Part shown: positions 8,083 through 17,318 of the stretch, piece after piece | How the letters are laid out: every line of letters starts with the position of its first letter | Numbering within the stretch: the first letter of the stretch is position 1 | Assembly (NCBI GenBank): GCA_017553635.1 | Contig: JAFZKN010000021.1 | Span: 124,001-188,000 of the forward strand | DNA length: 64,000 nt | From: Treponema sp. | GTDB lineage: Bacteria; Spirochaetota; Spirochaetia; Treponematales; Treponemataceae | Reading direction: 5' to 3' | Position numbers and translations under genes: made by a program | The notes under the pieces: model-generated | Seen by the model: only the letters and a program-made list of their open reading frames with translations | Databases searched by the model: none | What the model was told of the DNA's origin: nothing

Positions 8083-9681
8083 ATGGCAGATGAATCAGAT
8101 TATATCGGAAAGTACAGGGTAGTAAATAAAATCGCACAGGGTGGAATGGGAGCCGTTTATAAAGCAATCCATCCTTCATTAAAGCGTGATGTCGTAATTA
8201 AAAAAATGACCATGCGCTCAAATCAGATGGCAAAAGAGAGATTTAAAAAAGAAGCTCAGATTCTTCTTGATATGCAGAGTCCTTATATTGTTCACCTGTT
8301 TGATTATTTTACAGAAGGCCCGTACCGTTACATGGTAGAAGAGTTTGTTGACGGAATGGCTCTGGACAGACTTATAAAAAAACAGACTATTGTAGATCCG
8401 ACGGTTGCTCTTTTAATCGTTCAGGATGCATGCTTTGCGTTAAAGTTTGCTCATTCAAAGGGGATCGTTCACCGTGACATAAAGCCTGGAAACATTTTAA
8501 TAAGCAGAAGGGCAGAAGTAAAGCTTGCAGATTTTGGAATTGCATCTGATGAAAACGAAAGTGGTGATAAGACGAAAGACGGAGTAATGCTTGGAACTCC
8601 GGCTTACATGCCGCCGGAACAGTTTGAAAACAGTTCAACTGTTGATAACCGTGCAGATATTTATGCGCTCGGTGTAATGCTTTATGAAATGGTAACAGGA
8701 ACAAAACCTTATCCGTCTGATATGACTGCAGAAAACATTGCACGCATCAAACGCGGAAGATTTTTAAATCCGAAAAAAATTGATAAAACTGTTCCGGATG
8801 TAGTATGTAAGCTTATTAAAAAAATGATGAAGCCAAAGGCTAAGCACAGATTCCAGTCTGTAAATCCTATAATTAAAATCATTAAAAAATATCTTAAAAA
8901 TTACGATACACACGCAATCCGTGTTGAGCTTGCAAAAATAGTAATCAATCCAAAGCCTCATGTCGTAAGTGTATTTACAAAGAAAAAGAATATCTGGAAA
9001 TCTTTTTTTATAACGCTTCTTTCTCTGGGTGCGCTTACCGGAGTTTCGTTTTACATGTGGGTTCACGGTTATGTTCACCAGTATCTTTTAAGGTCAATTT
9101 ATACTCCGGTTGTGCTTACGATGAAAATGCCGGATGTCGCAAGTCCTTTAAGCTCTGTTTCATCACAGGCTGTTTTCTTTGTTAATGATACCAAAATTGA
9201 ACAGATTAAAGAGTCTGAAAGGACTTTTATAGAAGGACACTATTCTAAAAACGGAGTGACTTCGACACGCCTTGGTTCTAAAGGACGCAATTTCTATACA
9301 AAGCCTGTTTTCTTAAAGCCTGGTAACTATAGGGTAAAGGTTGTAACAGGTTCCAATGTCTGGTGGAAGACATTTGTTGTCGGAAAAGAAGAAAAAATCA
9401 TCAACGTCGAAAATTATACAAATGTAAGCCGCCAGTTAAGAATCGTAATGAAGGCATTTGACAGTTCAACAGGGGATGATGTTTCAGGCCAGAGCCTTTT
9501 TCTTATTCTTTACAAGGACAGATGGGTAAGCCTTGAGTCTGTCCCGCTTGAAAAACTTGTAAGCAACAGCCTTTGGAAATTCCGGGTGCTGTGTGACGGT
9601 TATGAGGAAGAATATTTCTCGCTTTTAATAGACTGGTACCAGGACGAAGTCTGTATTTCTGCGGATTTAAGAAAAAAATAA
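8083..9681 (+). CDS. Hanks-type serine/threonine protein kinase with one TM helix and exported C-terminus
   Basis: 532 residues. Kinase domain about residues 10-275: glycine loop AQGGMGAVYKA, lysine near K40, catalytic HRDIKPGN (D132), ADFG (D150) and a PPE in place of the usual APE motif. A basic juxtamembrane region follows, a TM helix at about 306-325 (FFITLLSLGALTGVSFYMW), then ~200 extracytoplasmic residues that are beta-rich with a PEGA-like stretch (GNYRVKVVTG). The exported domain is not PASTA, so the signal sensed is unlikely to be muropeptide through the usual route. It is 20 nt behind the phosphatase gene, apparently the last gene of the cassette. Confidence 0.93.
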   Translation: MADESDYIGKYRVVNKIAQGGMGAVYKAIHPSLKRDVVIKKMTMRSNQMAKERFKKEAQILLDMQSPYIVHLFDYFTEGPYRYMVEEFVDGMALDRLIKKQTIVDPTVALLIVQDACFALKFAHSKGIVHRDIKPGNILISRRAEVKLADFGIASDENESGDKTKDGVMLGTPAYMPPEQFENSSTVDNRADIYALGVMLYEMVTGTKPYPSDMTAENIARIKRGRFLNPKKIDKTVPDVVCKLIKKMMKPKAKHRFQSVNPIIKIIKKYLKNYDTHAIRVELAKIVINPKPHVVSVFTKKKNIWKSFFITLLSLGALTGVSFYMWVHGYVHQYLLRSIYTPVVLTMKMPDVASPLSSVSSQAVFFVNDTKIEQIKESERTFIEGHYSKNGVTSTRLGSKGRNFYTKPVFLKPGNYRVKVVTGSNVWWKTFVVGKEEKIINVENYTNVSRQLRIVMKAFDSSTGDDVSGQSLFLILYKDRWVSLESVPLEKLVSNSLWKFRVLCDGYEEEYFSLLIDWYQDEVCISADLRKK

Positions 9682-9703
9682 CCGGTCGCTCAGGTCTGCG
9701 TTA

Positions 9704-12127
9704 TTAAAAAACAGTGTTAAGTACTTCGCGGACATCCGTAACAGGAATAAATTTAATTCCGGCTTTAACGTGATCTGGAATTTCATCCAGGTCGCGGAGG
9801 TTTGCCTTAGGAATTACGATTGTCTTAATCCTGTTTCGGCGTGCAGCAACTGTCTTTTCCCGAAGGCCGCCAATAGGTAAAACCTGTCCTGTTAAAGAAA
9901 GCTCTCCTGTCATTGCAAGGTTTTTCTTTATAGTCTTTGAGCTTAAAAGCGACATAAAGGTTGTTGCCATTGTAATTCCGGCACTTGGACCGTCTTTTGG
10001 CGTTGCGCCTTCAGGGATATGAAGGTGAACTGTATTTTTTTCAAACCATTCAGAATCCTTAATTCCCTTTTCCTGTACGTACTGCTTTACATAGTTAAAG
10101 GCAATCTGAGCCGATTCTTTCATTACATCGCCCATCTGTCCTGTAAGCTGGAGTTCTCCTTTTCCAGGAAACGAAATTGCTTCGAGTAAAAGGGTGTCGC
10201 CGCCCATGCTTGTCCATGCAAGGCCTATGGCAGTTCCAGGCTTTGAAGCCCTCTTGATTTCTGATTCATCAAAGACTGGCTTTCCAAGATATTCTGCAAG
10301 ATCCGGTGAATCTATGCTGAAAGTTTTTGTTGTGTCAGGTTTTGCAGCAGAAAGCATTTTTGTAATTACTTTACGGTTTACTTTATCGATGCATTTTTCA
10401 AAGTTTCTTACGCCTGCTTCACGCGCATATTCTTCTGCGATTTTTACGAGGGAAGCGTTTGTGTATTTAATCTGATTTTTTTTAAGCCCGTTTTTTTCGA
10501 GGTTTTTAGGAATGAGATATTTTTTTGCAATCTGAATTTTTTCCTGATCGATATAGCCCGAAAGAGAAATTACTTCTGCTCTGTCTAAAAGCGGACCTGG
10601 AATTGAGTCTGTTGTATTTGCCGTAAGAATGAAAAATACATTTGAAACATCAAACGGAAGATCAAGATAATTATCGCGGAATGAAACGTTCTGTTCCGGG
10701 TCTAATACTTCGAGTAAAGCAGAAGCCGGATCTCCCTGATTGCTTGAACCCATTTTATCGATTTCATCAATCATGAATACAGGAGATTTTGATTTTGTAA
10801 TCTTTAATCCCTGAATGATTTTACCGCTCATTGCGCCGATGTATGTTCTTCTGTGACCTTTAATTTCTGCTTCGTCACGCATTCCACCGACAGAGAACCG
10901 GTAGAATTTTTTGTTCATTGCATTTGCAATTGAGTGACCGACAGAAGTTTTTCCAACACCCGGAGGTCCTACTAAAAGAAGGATGGAACCTTTGTTGTCC
11001 TTTTTAAGCTTGCGGACTGCAAGATATTCCATTATGCGTTTTTTAACGTCTTCAAGTCCGTAGTGGTCGCGCTCAAGAACTTTTTGCGCCTGTTCAAGAT
11101 TGTAATCTTCGATTTCATCTGTTTTCCACGGAAGGGCACAGACAAGCTCAAGATAATTTCTTGTAACGATGTATTCTGATGAATTAGGTTCCATCAGACT
11201 GAATTTTGCAAGCTCACTTTCGACTGTTTCTTTAATTTCACCTTCGAATTTTAAGCTTTCGATTTTTTCTTTAAATTTTGTGTAATCGTTCTGATTGCCG
11301 TGAGAATCTGTTCCGAGTTCTTCCTGAATTGTTTTTAACTCTTCGCGTAAAAAATATTCCCTCTGATTTTTTTCAATTTTTTCGTTAAGCTCAGTCTGAA
11401 TTTTTTTCTGAATGCGAAGAAGTTCCTGTTCTTTTTTGATGAACACTAAAACCTGTTCAAGACGCTGTCGTACATTGATAGTTTCGAGAACCCGCTGCTG
11501 GTCTTCTTTTTCTACGTTAAGAATTGAAGCAACGAAATCTGCGACTTTTCCAGGCTTGTCGATGTTTACCATGTTAAGGCGCATTTCTTCTGAGAACATA
11601 GGGTTGTTGTCAGAAATCTCTTTCATTTCGCTTACGAGTGCGCGGGTTAGCGCCTTTACTTCAAAAGTTGAATCTTCTTCATCGTCAAGATATTCTACCG
11701 TAGCCAGAATTGGATTTTTGTTATTTAAAACCTTTCGGATTTTAAAACGCTTGACTGTCGAGATAAAAATATTTATTCCGCCATCCGGGAGATTGATTTT
11801 TTTGATTATTCTTGCGACTGTTCCGATTTCATACAGGTTGGAAGCCCCCGGGGCTTCGTCATCGGTTTTAGTCATTATGATGCCTAAAAAACCGTCGTCG
11901 TTATAAGACTCATCTACAGCCTTAACGTCTTCGCCCGAAGAAACCATAAGCGGTGTAAAAATACCCGGGAAAATCGGCCTTCCGGAAATCGGGATGATGC
12001 GTAATTTATTAGGCAGAATCTGTTCTACAGAAACGATGGAATTAGCGCTGCTCTGTTTTTTCTGAGTTCCGTCTTCTTCTGTAATAACGACTTCTATATC
12101 TGAATTTTTGTCATTTTTCTTCTTCAT
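9704..12127 (-). CDS. lon: ATP-dependent protease La (Lon)
   Basis: 807 residues from the ATG at 12127: N-terminal substrate-binding domain (RIIPISGRPIFPG), long coiled coil, AAA+ module with Walker A GPPGVGKTS and Walker B FMIDEIDKMG, and the C-terminal protease with the Ser/Lys dyad (S in KDGPSAGIT, K in RRNRIKT). It degrades misfolded and regulatory proteins in the cytoplasm. An upstream in-frame ATG at 12199 would add 24 hydrophobic residues unlike Lon, and that region is occupied by a good promoter (-10 ending 7 nt before 12127). The shorter start is preferred. Its transcript probably has no leader and no Shine-Dalgarno. Confidence 0.97.
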   Translation of the reverse strand: MKKKNDKNSDIEVVITEEDGTQKKQSSANSIVSVEQILPNKLRIIPISGRPIFPGIFTPLMVSSGEDVKAVDESYNDDGFLGIIMTKTDDEAPGASNLYEIGTVARIIKKINLPDGGINIFISTVKRFKIRKVLNNKNPILATVEYLDDEEDSTFEVKALTRALVSEMKEISDNNPMFSEEMRLNMVNIDKPGKVADFVASILNVEKEDQQRVLETINVRQRLEQVLVFIKKEQELLRIQKKIQTELNEKIEKNQREYFLREELKTIQEELGTDSHGNQNDYTKFKEKIESLKFEGEIKETVESELAKFSLMEPNSSEYIVTRNYLELVCALPWKTDEIEDYNLEQAQKVLERDHYGLEDVKKRIMEYLAVRKLKKDNKGSILLLVGPPGVGKTSVGHSIANAMNKKFYRFSVGGMRDEAEIKGHRRTYIGAMSGKIIQGLKITKSKSPVFMIDEIDKMGSSNQGDPASALLEVLDPEQNVSFRDNYLDLPFDVSNVFFILTANTTDSIPGPLLDRAEVISLSGYIDQEKIQIAKKYLIPKNLEKNGLKKNQIKYTNASLVKIAEEYAREAGVRNFEKCIDKVNRKVITKMLSAAKPDTTKTFSIDSPDLAEYLGKPVFDESEIKRASKPGTAIGLAWTSMGGDTLLLEAISFPGKGELQLTGQMGDVMKESAQIAFNYVKQYVQEKGIKDSEWFEKNTVHLHIPEGATPKDGPSAGITMATTFMSLLSSKTIKKNLAMTGELSLTGQVLPIGGLREKTVAARRNRIKTIVIPKANLRDLDEIPDHVKAGIKFIPVTDVREVLNTVF

Positions 12128-12134
12128 AACAGTA

Positions 12135-12163
12135 AATATACGAAGAAAAGTGGTAAAATTCAA
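12135..12163 (-). promoter_or_regulatory. lon promoter, predicted leaderless
   Basis: Minus strand: TTGAAT (12163-12158), 17-bp spacer, TATATT (12140-12135), then 7 nt to the lon ATG at 12127. No Shine-Dalgarno-like sequence lies before the start. I found no CIRCE-like inverted repeat here, so heat-shock control through HrcA is not supported. Confidence 0.6.
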
Positions 12164-12193
12164 GGAAAAAAGGATATGGCAAAACCGCGCGAA

Positions 12194-12289
12194 TAGCAAT
12201 GGGACGAAAAAAGGTTCTGAGCGTTCGCGAGCCGTCAGGCGAGTCGGAGTCCACTTACGCTCAGCCAGCTTTTTTATGTCACATTGCTA
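12194..12289. repeat. 96-bp GC-rich inverted-repeat element between lon and the HAD gene
   Basis: Outer arms TAGCAATG (12194-12201) and CATTGCTA (12282-12289) are perfect inverted repeats. Inside them, an A-run/T-run pair and TGAGCGT (12218-12224)/ACGCTCA (12257-12263) extend the pairing to a nearly continuous long stem, with a GC-rich centre containing two GCGAG direct repeats. It has no ORF of its own. The base composition contrasts with the AT-rich surroundings. It looks like a miniature inverted-repeat or REP-like element. Its right arm supplies the -35 box (TTGCTA) of the following gene. Confidence 0.65.
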
Positions 12290-12312
12290 TGGGAGCGATT
12301 TTAATATATTAT
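12284..12312 (+). promoter_or_regulatory. Promoter of the HAD gene, predicted leaderless
   Basis: TTGCTA (12284-12289), 17-bp spacer, TATTAT (12307-12312), then 7 nt to the ATG at 12320. The -35 lies in the right arm of the inverted-repeat element. Mirror-image outward boxes exist at the left arm (TTGCTA, 17 bp, TATCCT on the minus strand), pointing towards lon. Confidence 0.5.
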
Positions 12313-12319
12313 GTACGCT

Positions 12320-12970
12320 ATGTTGACTAATATTAAAGCCGTCGTTTTTGACATGGACGGCGTTTTGATAGATTCAGAATCTATTTGTGACGAAATCTGG
12401 GTTCGCCTCGCAGACGAGATGCACCTTCCTGACATCGAAGATGCAATACGTGAAAACCGCGGGTGCAATACAGACCTCATGGCTTTACAGCTTAAAGCCC
12501 GTTATGGAAGCGGTTTTGACTGCCCGAAGTTTTTTAATGACTTTAGCGTTTATTTTCATGAAGTTGAATTTACTAAAGGAATTCCGCTTTTGCCTCAGGT
12601 AAAGGAAACTCTTGAATATTTAAAGAGTGCAGGTTATAAGCTTGCGCTTTCTACAAGTACAAGGCGTGTCACAGCTACAAGACAGCTTAAGGCTGTGGAT
12701 ATTTACGATTATTTTGATGTCTGGACATTTGGTGATGAAATAGAAAATTCAAAACCGGCTCCTGATATTTATTTAAAGGCAGCAGCTGAACTTAAAATAA
12801 AACCTGAGTTTTGTGTCGGAGTAGAGGACAGCCCTAACGGAATTAAAAGCTGTCATGCTGCAGGTTATGTTCCGGTTATGATTCCTGACAGAATTGAACC
12901 GACAGAAGAAATTAAAAAGCTCTGTTACAGAATAGGAAAGCCTGTTTCGATTTTAAAAGAATTTTTATAA
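12320..12970 (+). CDS. HAD-superfamily hydrolase (beta-phosphoglucomutase/phosphatase-like)
   Basis: 216 residues, subclass I HAD fold. Motif I is FDMDGVLIDSE (nucleophile and acid/base Asp), motif II is LSTSTRR, the Lys is in NSKPAPDIY and motif IV is GVEDSPNG. The cap is helical, as in phosphoglycolate phosphatases, beta-phosphoglucomutases and sugar-phosphate phosphatases; the substrate cannot be assigned. An in-frame ATG at 12311 would add three residues. The one at 12320 is preferred because a promoter ends exactly 7 nt before it and neither start has a proper Shine-Dalgarno. A secreted esterase gene follows after 19 nt. Confidence 0.9.
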   Translation: MLTNIKAVVFDMDGVLIDSESICDEIWVRLADEMHLPDIEDAIRENRGCNTDLMALQLKARYGSGFDCPKFFNDFSVYFHEVEFTKGIPLLPQVKETLEYLKSAGYKLALSTSTRRVTATRQLKAVDIYDYFDVWTFGDEIENSKPAPDIYLKAAAELKIKPEFCVGVEDSPNGIKSCHAAGYVPVMIPDRIEPTEEIKKLCYRIGKPVSILKEFL

Positions 12971-12989
12971 TAATTTTTGGGAGCTGTTT

Positions 12990-13949
12990 ATGAATAAGTC
13001 AATTAAGAAAATCGCCTGTGCGCTTTCTGTTTTGATGGCACTTTGTGCATTTACCCAGGGCGCATTTGCTCAGGGGAACGCTGACGCAAAAAGAATTTAC
13101 GAGAAGGGAAGTAAAATTAAAATTAAAATCTGGAATGCAGTCGGAAACACTGCAAAGCCTTCTGAAAAAGTAAAGGGTGCCGGCATCAGTTATCTTGTTC
13201 CATATTTTGCGATGCAGGCAAAAAACGGAGCGCCGGCTGTTATCGTATGCCCGGGTGGAAGCTATCATCATCTTGGAATGGGACACGAAGGAAAAAAAGT
13301 TGCCGCATGGTTTAAAAGCCACGGAATTAACGCCTTTGTTTTAAGATACCGCGTTTCGCAGGAAGGCTTTCATCATCCTGCAATGCTTGAAGATATTCAG
13401 AGATCGATTCAGATTCTGCGGGAGAATGCATCTGAGTGGAACATCGATGCGGGAAAAATCGGAGCAATCGGATTTAGTGCCGGCGGACATCTTGTCGTTA
13501 TGGCAGGGGCTTTCGGTGATAAAGTGAATGAACTTAAAAAGCTCGGTATCGATACTAAAGTGAGCCTTAAACCGAATTATGTAATGCCTGTCTATCCGGT
13601 CGTTTCGATGCAGGAAGACATTGGACATGCATGGTCCAGAAAGAGCCTTATCGGAAAAAATCCGACACAGGCAGAGAGAGATGAGTTTTCGATGGAACTC
13701 CAGATGAAAAGCGATATGTGCCCGGTATTCCTTTTGACAAACAGGGATGACAGAACCGTAATGTACGAAAACTCTGTACGCCTTGATGCTGCTTTGACAA
13801 AGGCCGGCGTTGAGCACATCTTTATTTTGAACGAGAAGGGCGACCACGGCTTCGGTATGGGTAACGGAAAGTTCGTCAAAGAAACGCACTGGAACGAAAG
13901 ATGGCTTTTACCGTGGCTTAAAGAGGTTCTTCGGATCGATATACCGTAA
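12990..13949 (+). CDS. Secreted alpha/beta hydrolase, acetyl-xylan-esterase-like
   Basis: 319 residues with a clear signal peptide ending in AFAQ (about residue 28). The alpha/beta-hydrolase core shows an oxyanion-hole segment CPGGSYHHLG, nucleophile elbow GFSAGGH, an Asp in TNRDDRTV and the catalytic His in GDHGFGMG. This pattern is that of BD-FAE/AXE-like carbohydrate esterases that remove acetyl or feruloyl groups from plant polysaccharides. Such activity suits a gut or rumen spirochete, although the true substrate is not shown. A strong GGGAG precedes the ATG. It may be co-transcribed with the HAD gene. Confidence 0.85.
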   Translation: MNKSIKKIACALSVLMALCAFTQGAFAQGNADAKRIYEKGSKIKIKIWNAVGNTAKPSEKVKGAGISYLVPYFAMQAKNGAPAVIVCPGGSYHHLGMGHEGKKVAAWFKSHGINAFVLRYRVSQEGFHHPAMLEDIQRSIQILRENASEWNIDAGKIGAIGFSAGGHLVVMAGAFGDKVNELKKLGIDTKVSLKPNYVMPVYPVVSMQEDIGHAWSRKSLIGKNPTQAERDEFSMELQMKSDMCPVFLLTNRDDRTVMYENSVRLDAALTKAGVEHIFILNEKGDHGFGMGNGKFVKETHWNERWLLPWLKEVLRIDIP

Positions 13950-13960
13950 AAGTTATGTCG

Positions 13961-13989
13961 TTGTATTTTAATTATTTTTTTTATATAAT
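13961..13989 (+). promoter_or_regulatory. gltX promoter
   Basis: TTGTAT (13961-13966), 17-bp spacer, TATAAT (13984-13989). The leader before gltX is about 55 nt and contains a GTGAGGA Shine-Dalgarno. Confidence 0.6.
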
Positions 13990-14050
13990 AATTCAACTTG
14001 AATTTACCGCGTAAAATCGTGGATTTATTATTTAGTGAGGAATTGTTTTT

Positions 14051-15625
14051 ATGGACAAAGAAGTTCGTGTAAGATACGCACCATCTCCAACAGGTTTACA
14101 GCACATCGGAGGGGTACGAACAGCACTTTTTAACTATTTATATGCACGTTCAAAGGGTGGAAAATTTATACTGCGCCTGGAAGATACAGACCGCACAAGA
14201 TATGACGAAAAATACGTAAAAAACCTTTATGACACAATGAGCTGGCTTGGAATTGACTGGGATGAAGGCGGTGATAAAGGCGGCGAATACGGACCTTATG
14301 TTCAGTCAGAAAGATTTGAACTTTACAAAGAATATGCAATGAAGCTTATCGAAAACGGTGAGGCTTACTACTGCTTCTGTGACTCAGAACGCCTTGACCG
14401 CATTAGAAAAATTCAGACTGAAAACAAAATGGCACCCGGATATGACAGAAACTGCCGCCACCTTACACCGGAAGAAGTAAAGGCAAATCTTGATGCAGGA
14501 AAGCCTTATGTAATCCGTCTTAAAGTTCCGATGGAAGGCGAGACAGAATTTCATGACCACATCTTAGGCGACATCGTATGGAAAAACGAAGACATTTCTC
14601 CGGACCCTGTACTTTTAAAGAGTGACGGTTTCCCGACATACCACCTTGCAAACATTGTTGACGACCACATGATGAAAATAAGTCATGTAATGCGTGCTCA
14701 GGAATGGATTCCTTCGACACCGCTTCATGTTCAGATGTATAAGTCTTTCGGCTGGGAACATCCGGAGTTCTGCCATCTTCCAATGGTTAACGGTGCAGAC
14801 GGAAAGAAATTAAGTAAGAGACACGGTTCAACTTCTTTAAATGAATTCCGCGCGCGTGGATATCTTCCACAGGCAATTGTAAATTATGTTGCAATGCTCG
14901 GCTGCTCTTATGTAGAAGGAAAAGAATTTTATACTCTCGAAGAACTTGCAAAAGATTTTAAACTTGAACATTTAAATAAAGCGCCTGCAGTATTTGATTA
15001 CAAAAAACTTGAATACTACAATGCAAATTATATTAGACAGCTTTCGACAGAAGAGCTTTACAAATGGACACTGCCGTTTATTACAGGAACAGGAGATGCA
15101 ACGCTCGAAATAAATCCTGAAAATCCGCAGCCAAAACCAAATGTAGGACCTGAGTTCTCTGGTGTTGCAATGGGAGAAGACGGAAAGCCTTACTGTGTTG
15201 ATAAGAGCATGAACATGAGTTCTGAAGATGTAGAAAAAACATTGATGGGACTTATGCCTTTGATTCAGGAACGCTTAAAGTTTTTAACAGAAGCAGCAGA
15301 AATGGTTCACTTTATGTTTACAGAGCCTGCAGTTCCGCCTGTTGAACAGCTTGTTCCTAAAAAGCTTGATGCTGCAAAAACAAAAGAAGTTCTTGAAGCA
15401 GCCAAAGATTTTGTTGAACAGTGTTTTACACTCGATCACGAAGGCTCAGAAAATCTTGCAAAGTCTAAGGCAGAAGCACTCGGAATTAAGCTCGGCGATT
15501 TTATGATGCCGATCCGTATGGCTGTTACAGGAAGCCGCGTATCGCCTCCATTGATCGGTTCGATTTTAGTTCTTGGAAAAGAAAAATCACTTGCAAGAAT
15601 CGAAAAGACAATTGCGACACTTTAA
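14051..15625 (+). CDS. gltX: Glutamyl-tRNA synthetase
   Basis: Class I aminoacyl-tRNA synthetase charging tRNA-Glu. 524 residues. The HIGH-type signature is PSPTGLQHIGG near the N-terminus and the KMSKS-type signature is KKLSKRHG at about residues 250-257. The zinc-like connective region CFCDSERLD followed later by NCRHL is present. The C-terminal anticodon-binding domain contains an acidic insertion around residues 355-395 that is longer than in many bacterial enzymes. The ATG follows GTGAGGA. The last codons overlap the start of the downstream histidine kinase, which ties envelope sensing to this transcript. Confidence 0.97.
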   Translation: MDKEVRVRYAPSPTGLQHIGGVRTALFNYLYARSKGGKFILRLEDTDRTRYDEKYVKNLYDTMSWLGIDWDEGGDKGGEYGPYVQSERFELYKEYAMKLIENGEAYYCFCDSERLDRIRKIQTENKMAPGYDRNCRHLTPEEVKANLDAGKPYVIRLKVPMEGETEFHDHILGDIVWKNEDISPDPVLLKSDGFPTYHLANIVDDHMMKISHVMRAQEWIPSTPLHVQMYKSFGWEHPEFCHLPMVNGADGKKLSKRHGSTSLNEFRARGYLPQAIVNYVAMLGCSYVEGKEFYTLEELAKDFKLEHLNKAPAVFDYKKLEYYNANYIRQLSTEELYKWTLPFITGTGDATLEINPENPQPKPNVGPEFSGVAMGEDGKPYCVDKSMNMSSEDVEKTLMGLMPLIQERLKFLTEAAEMVHFMFTEPAVPPVEQLVPKKLDAAKTKEVLEAAKDFVEQCFTLDHEGSENLAKSKAEALGIKLGDFMMPIRMAVTGSRVSPPLIGSILVLGKEKSLARIEKTIATL

Positions 15626-17276
15626 AATAAGCATAAGCCTGCAGATTTCGGTTTTTCTCATAATCGTTGCGTTTATACCGGTTGCGGTAATGATGGCGCT
15701 AAGGACTTATGAAAAGCAGCAGCTTGACATGATGGAGCGTTCCAACGTACAGCAGGGGCGTCTTGTTGCGTCGGCTCTGGTTTCGAATCTGGCAAATGTC
15801 TCTGCGCCGGATGGAAAAGCGCGTCCGGTGTCAATCGATGCAGACTATGCCTATAAATTACTCGAAAACATGAACGGGCAGTTTGACTGCCGTATACGCA
15901 TTATAAATAAAAACAAAACACTTATTGCAGATTCAAGCAGAATGGATATAAAGCCTGGTGATGACGTTTCAGAAAAAACTGCTTCGCGTACATACCAGTC
16001 ACAGAATGCAGAAGAAAAAGAATCCTTTATCTACAGGCTTTTTTCACTTCCGTTCCGGATTTACAGAAAGCTTTTTAAGCCGCCGCATGCACGTCTTTAC
16101 GACACGGCAGATTTTTACATCAATAAAAAAATATTTGACGGAGTAGAAGTAAACCAGGCTCTCGAAGGAAATTACGGCGCAATGACACGCTTTTCTTCCG
16201 GAGGTCAGGTTTCAATTACGATTTATTCAGCGCTTCCTGTAAAGTGTGAAGATCAGGTAATCGGTGTAGTTCTTGTAAGCCGTTCAACTTATAAAATACT
16301 TCAGAATCTTTATGAATTAAGGCAGGATCTTGCGCGCATTTTTATAAAGTCACTTGTTGCTGTCGTACTTATCGCACTTTTTTTAGCGTTCAGAATTTCG
16401 TATCCGTTAAAAAAGCTTTCAAAAGAAGCAAACTCATGTGCTGACAAAAAGGGCCGGATTTTCTTTACGGATTTTACCGGCAAAAAACGCCGTGACGAAA
16501 TCGGGGAGCTTTCGCGCTCTTTTACTCTTTTAGTTGAACGTCTCAACAAACGCATAAAATTTTCCCAGGCCTTTTCTTCTGACATTTCGCACGAGTTTAA
16601 AAATCCGCTTACGGCAATAAGAACTTCTGCAGAGCTTTTAGGTTCAGGTGAACTTGATAAAAAGGAACAGGAAGAATTAAGCCGCGCCGTCATCGATGAA
16701 GTTTCGCATCTTCAGAATCTTCTTTCCGGAATAAGAAACATTTCTAAAATCGATGCCGGAGTAGAAAAGGGCGATGCTTCCATTTCTGATGCAGAAGAAA
16801 GTATCGAAGCAAATGAGTTTATTAAAAACATCATTTTGCGTCTTAAGAAAAATTATCCGGATAAAGAAGTTACTTTTTCTGCTGAACAGGATAAAATCCT
16901 TCTTAAAATTCCGTCTGATTACTTGGAACGTGTTGCAGAAAATTTAATAGACAATGCCTTAAGCTTCGGAACAAAAGTTAATGTTTCTACGGCAGTAAAA
17001 GCCGTGGCATTGCATTCAGATTCAGCTTATAAAAAAGCGCAGGTACAATGTTTTGTACTTACAGTCGAGGATAACGGCCCTGGAATCCCGAAAGACTCAC
17101 TCGAAAAAATCTTTGAAAGGTTTTACTCTGAGCGCGGTGATGAAAAAAAGACAGAGCATACGGGACTTGGACTTTCGATTGTAAAGGCAATTACAGATTC
17201 TCTTGAAGGCAGTATAGAAGCTTTAAGCAGCACTGAGCTTGGCGGTGCAAAATTTGAGTTCTGCGTGAGCATCTGA
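15591..17276 (+). CDS. Sensor histidine kinase, CreC-like
   Basis: About 561 residues. TM1 lies in the first 35 residues; a periplasmic region of ~220 residues follows; TM2 is at about 250-270; then HAMP, HisKA with the phospho-acceptor H in DISHEFKNPLTA, N box NLIDNAL, G1 box EDNGPGIP and G2 GLGLSIV. Only TTG starts exist (15573, 15591, 15612), all overlapping the gltX 3' end; 15591 has GGAAAAG at a suitable distance. Because creD and an OmpR-type regulator follow directly, it is most likely the CreC-like sensor of an envelope-stress system. Confidence 0.85.
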   Translation: MQESKRQLRHFKISISLQISVFLIIVAFIPVAVMMALRTYEKQQLDMMERSNVQQGRLVASALVSNLANVSAPDGKARPVSIDADYAYKLLENMNGQFDCRIRIINKNKTLIADSSRMDIKPGDDVSEKTASRTYQSQNAEEKESFIYRLFSLPFRIYRKLFKPPHARLYDTADFYINKKIFDGVEVNQALEGNYGAMTRFSSGGQVSITIYSALPVKCEDQVIGVVLVSRSTYKILQNLYELRQDLARIFIKSLVAVVLIALFLAFRISYPLKKLSKEANSCADKKGRIFFTDFTGKKRRDEIGELSRSFTLLVERLNKRIKFSQAFSSDISHEFKNPLTAIRTSAELLGSGELDKKEQEELSRAVIDEVSHLQNLLSGIRNISKIDAGVEKGDASISDAEESIEANEFIKNIILRLKKNYPDKEVTFSAEQDKILLKIPSDYLERVAENLIDNALSFGTKVNVSTAVKAVALHSDSAYKKAQVQCFVLTVEDNGPGIPKDSLEKIFERFYSERGDEKKTEHTGLGLSIVKAITDSLEGSIEALSSTELGGAKFEFCVSI

Positions 17277-17318
17277 CGGTAAACAAGCAGATTTTTTTGC
17301 ATTTAAAATAACAAAATT

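Noticed and set aside
12128..12199. Extended lon start at 12199
   Set aside because: The extra 24 residues are unlike Lon and cover the lon promoter boxes.
12108..12326. Plus-strand 72-residue ORF across the lon 5' end and the inverted repeat
   Set aside because: Made of promoter and inverted-repeat sequence; no coding pattern.
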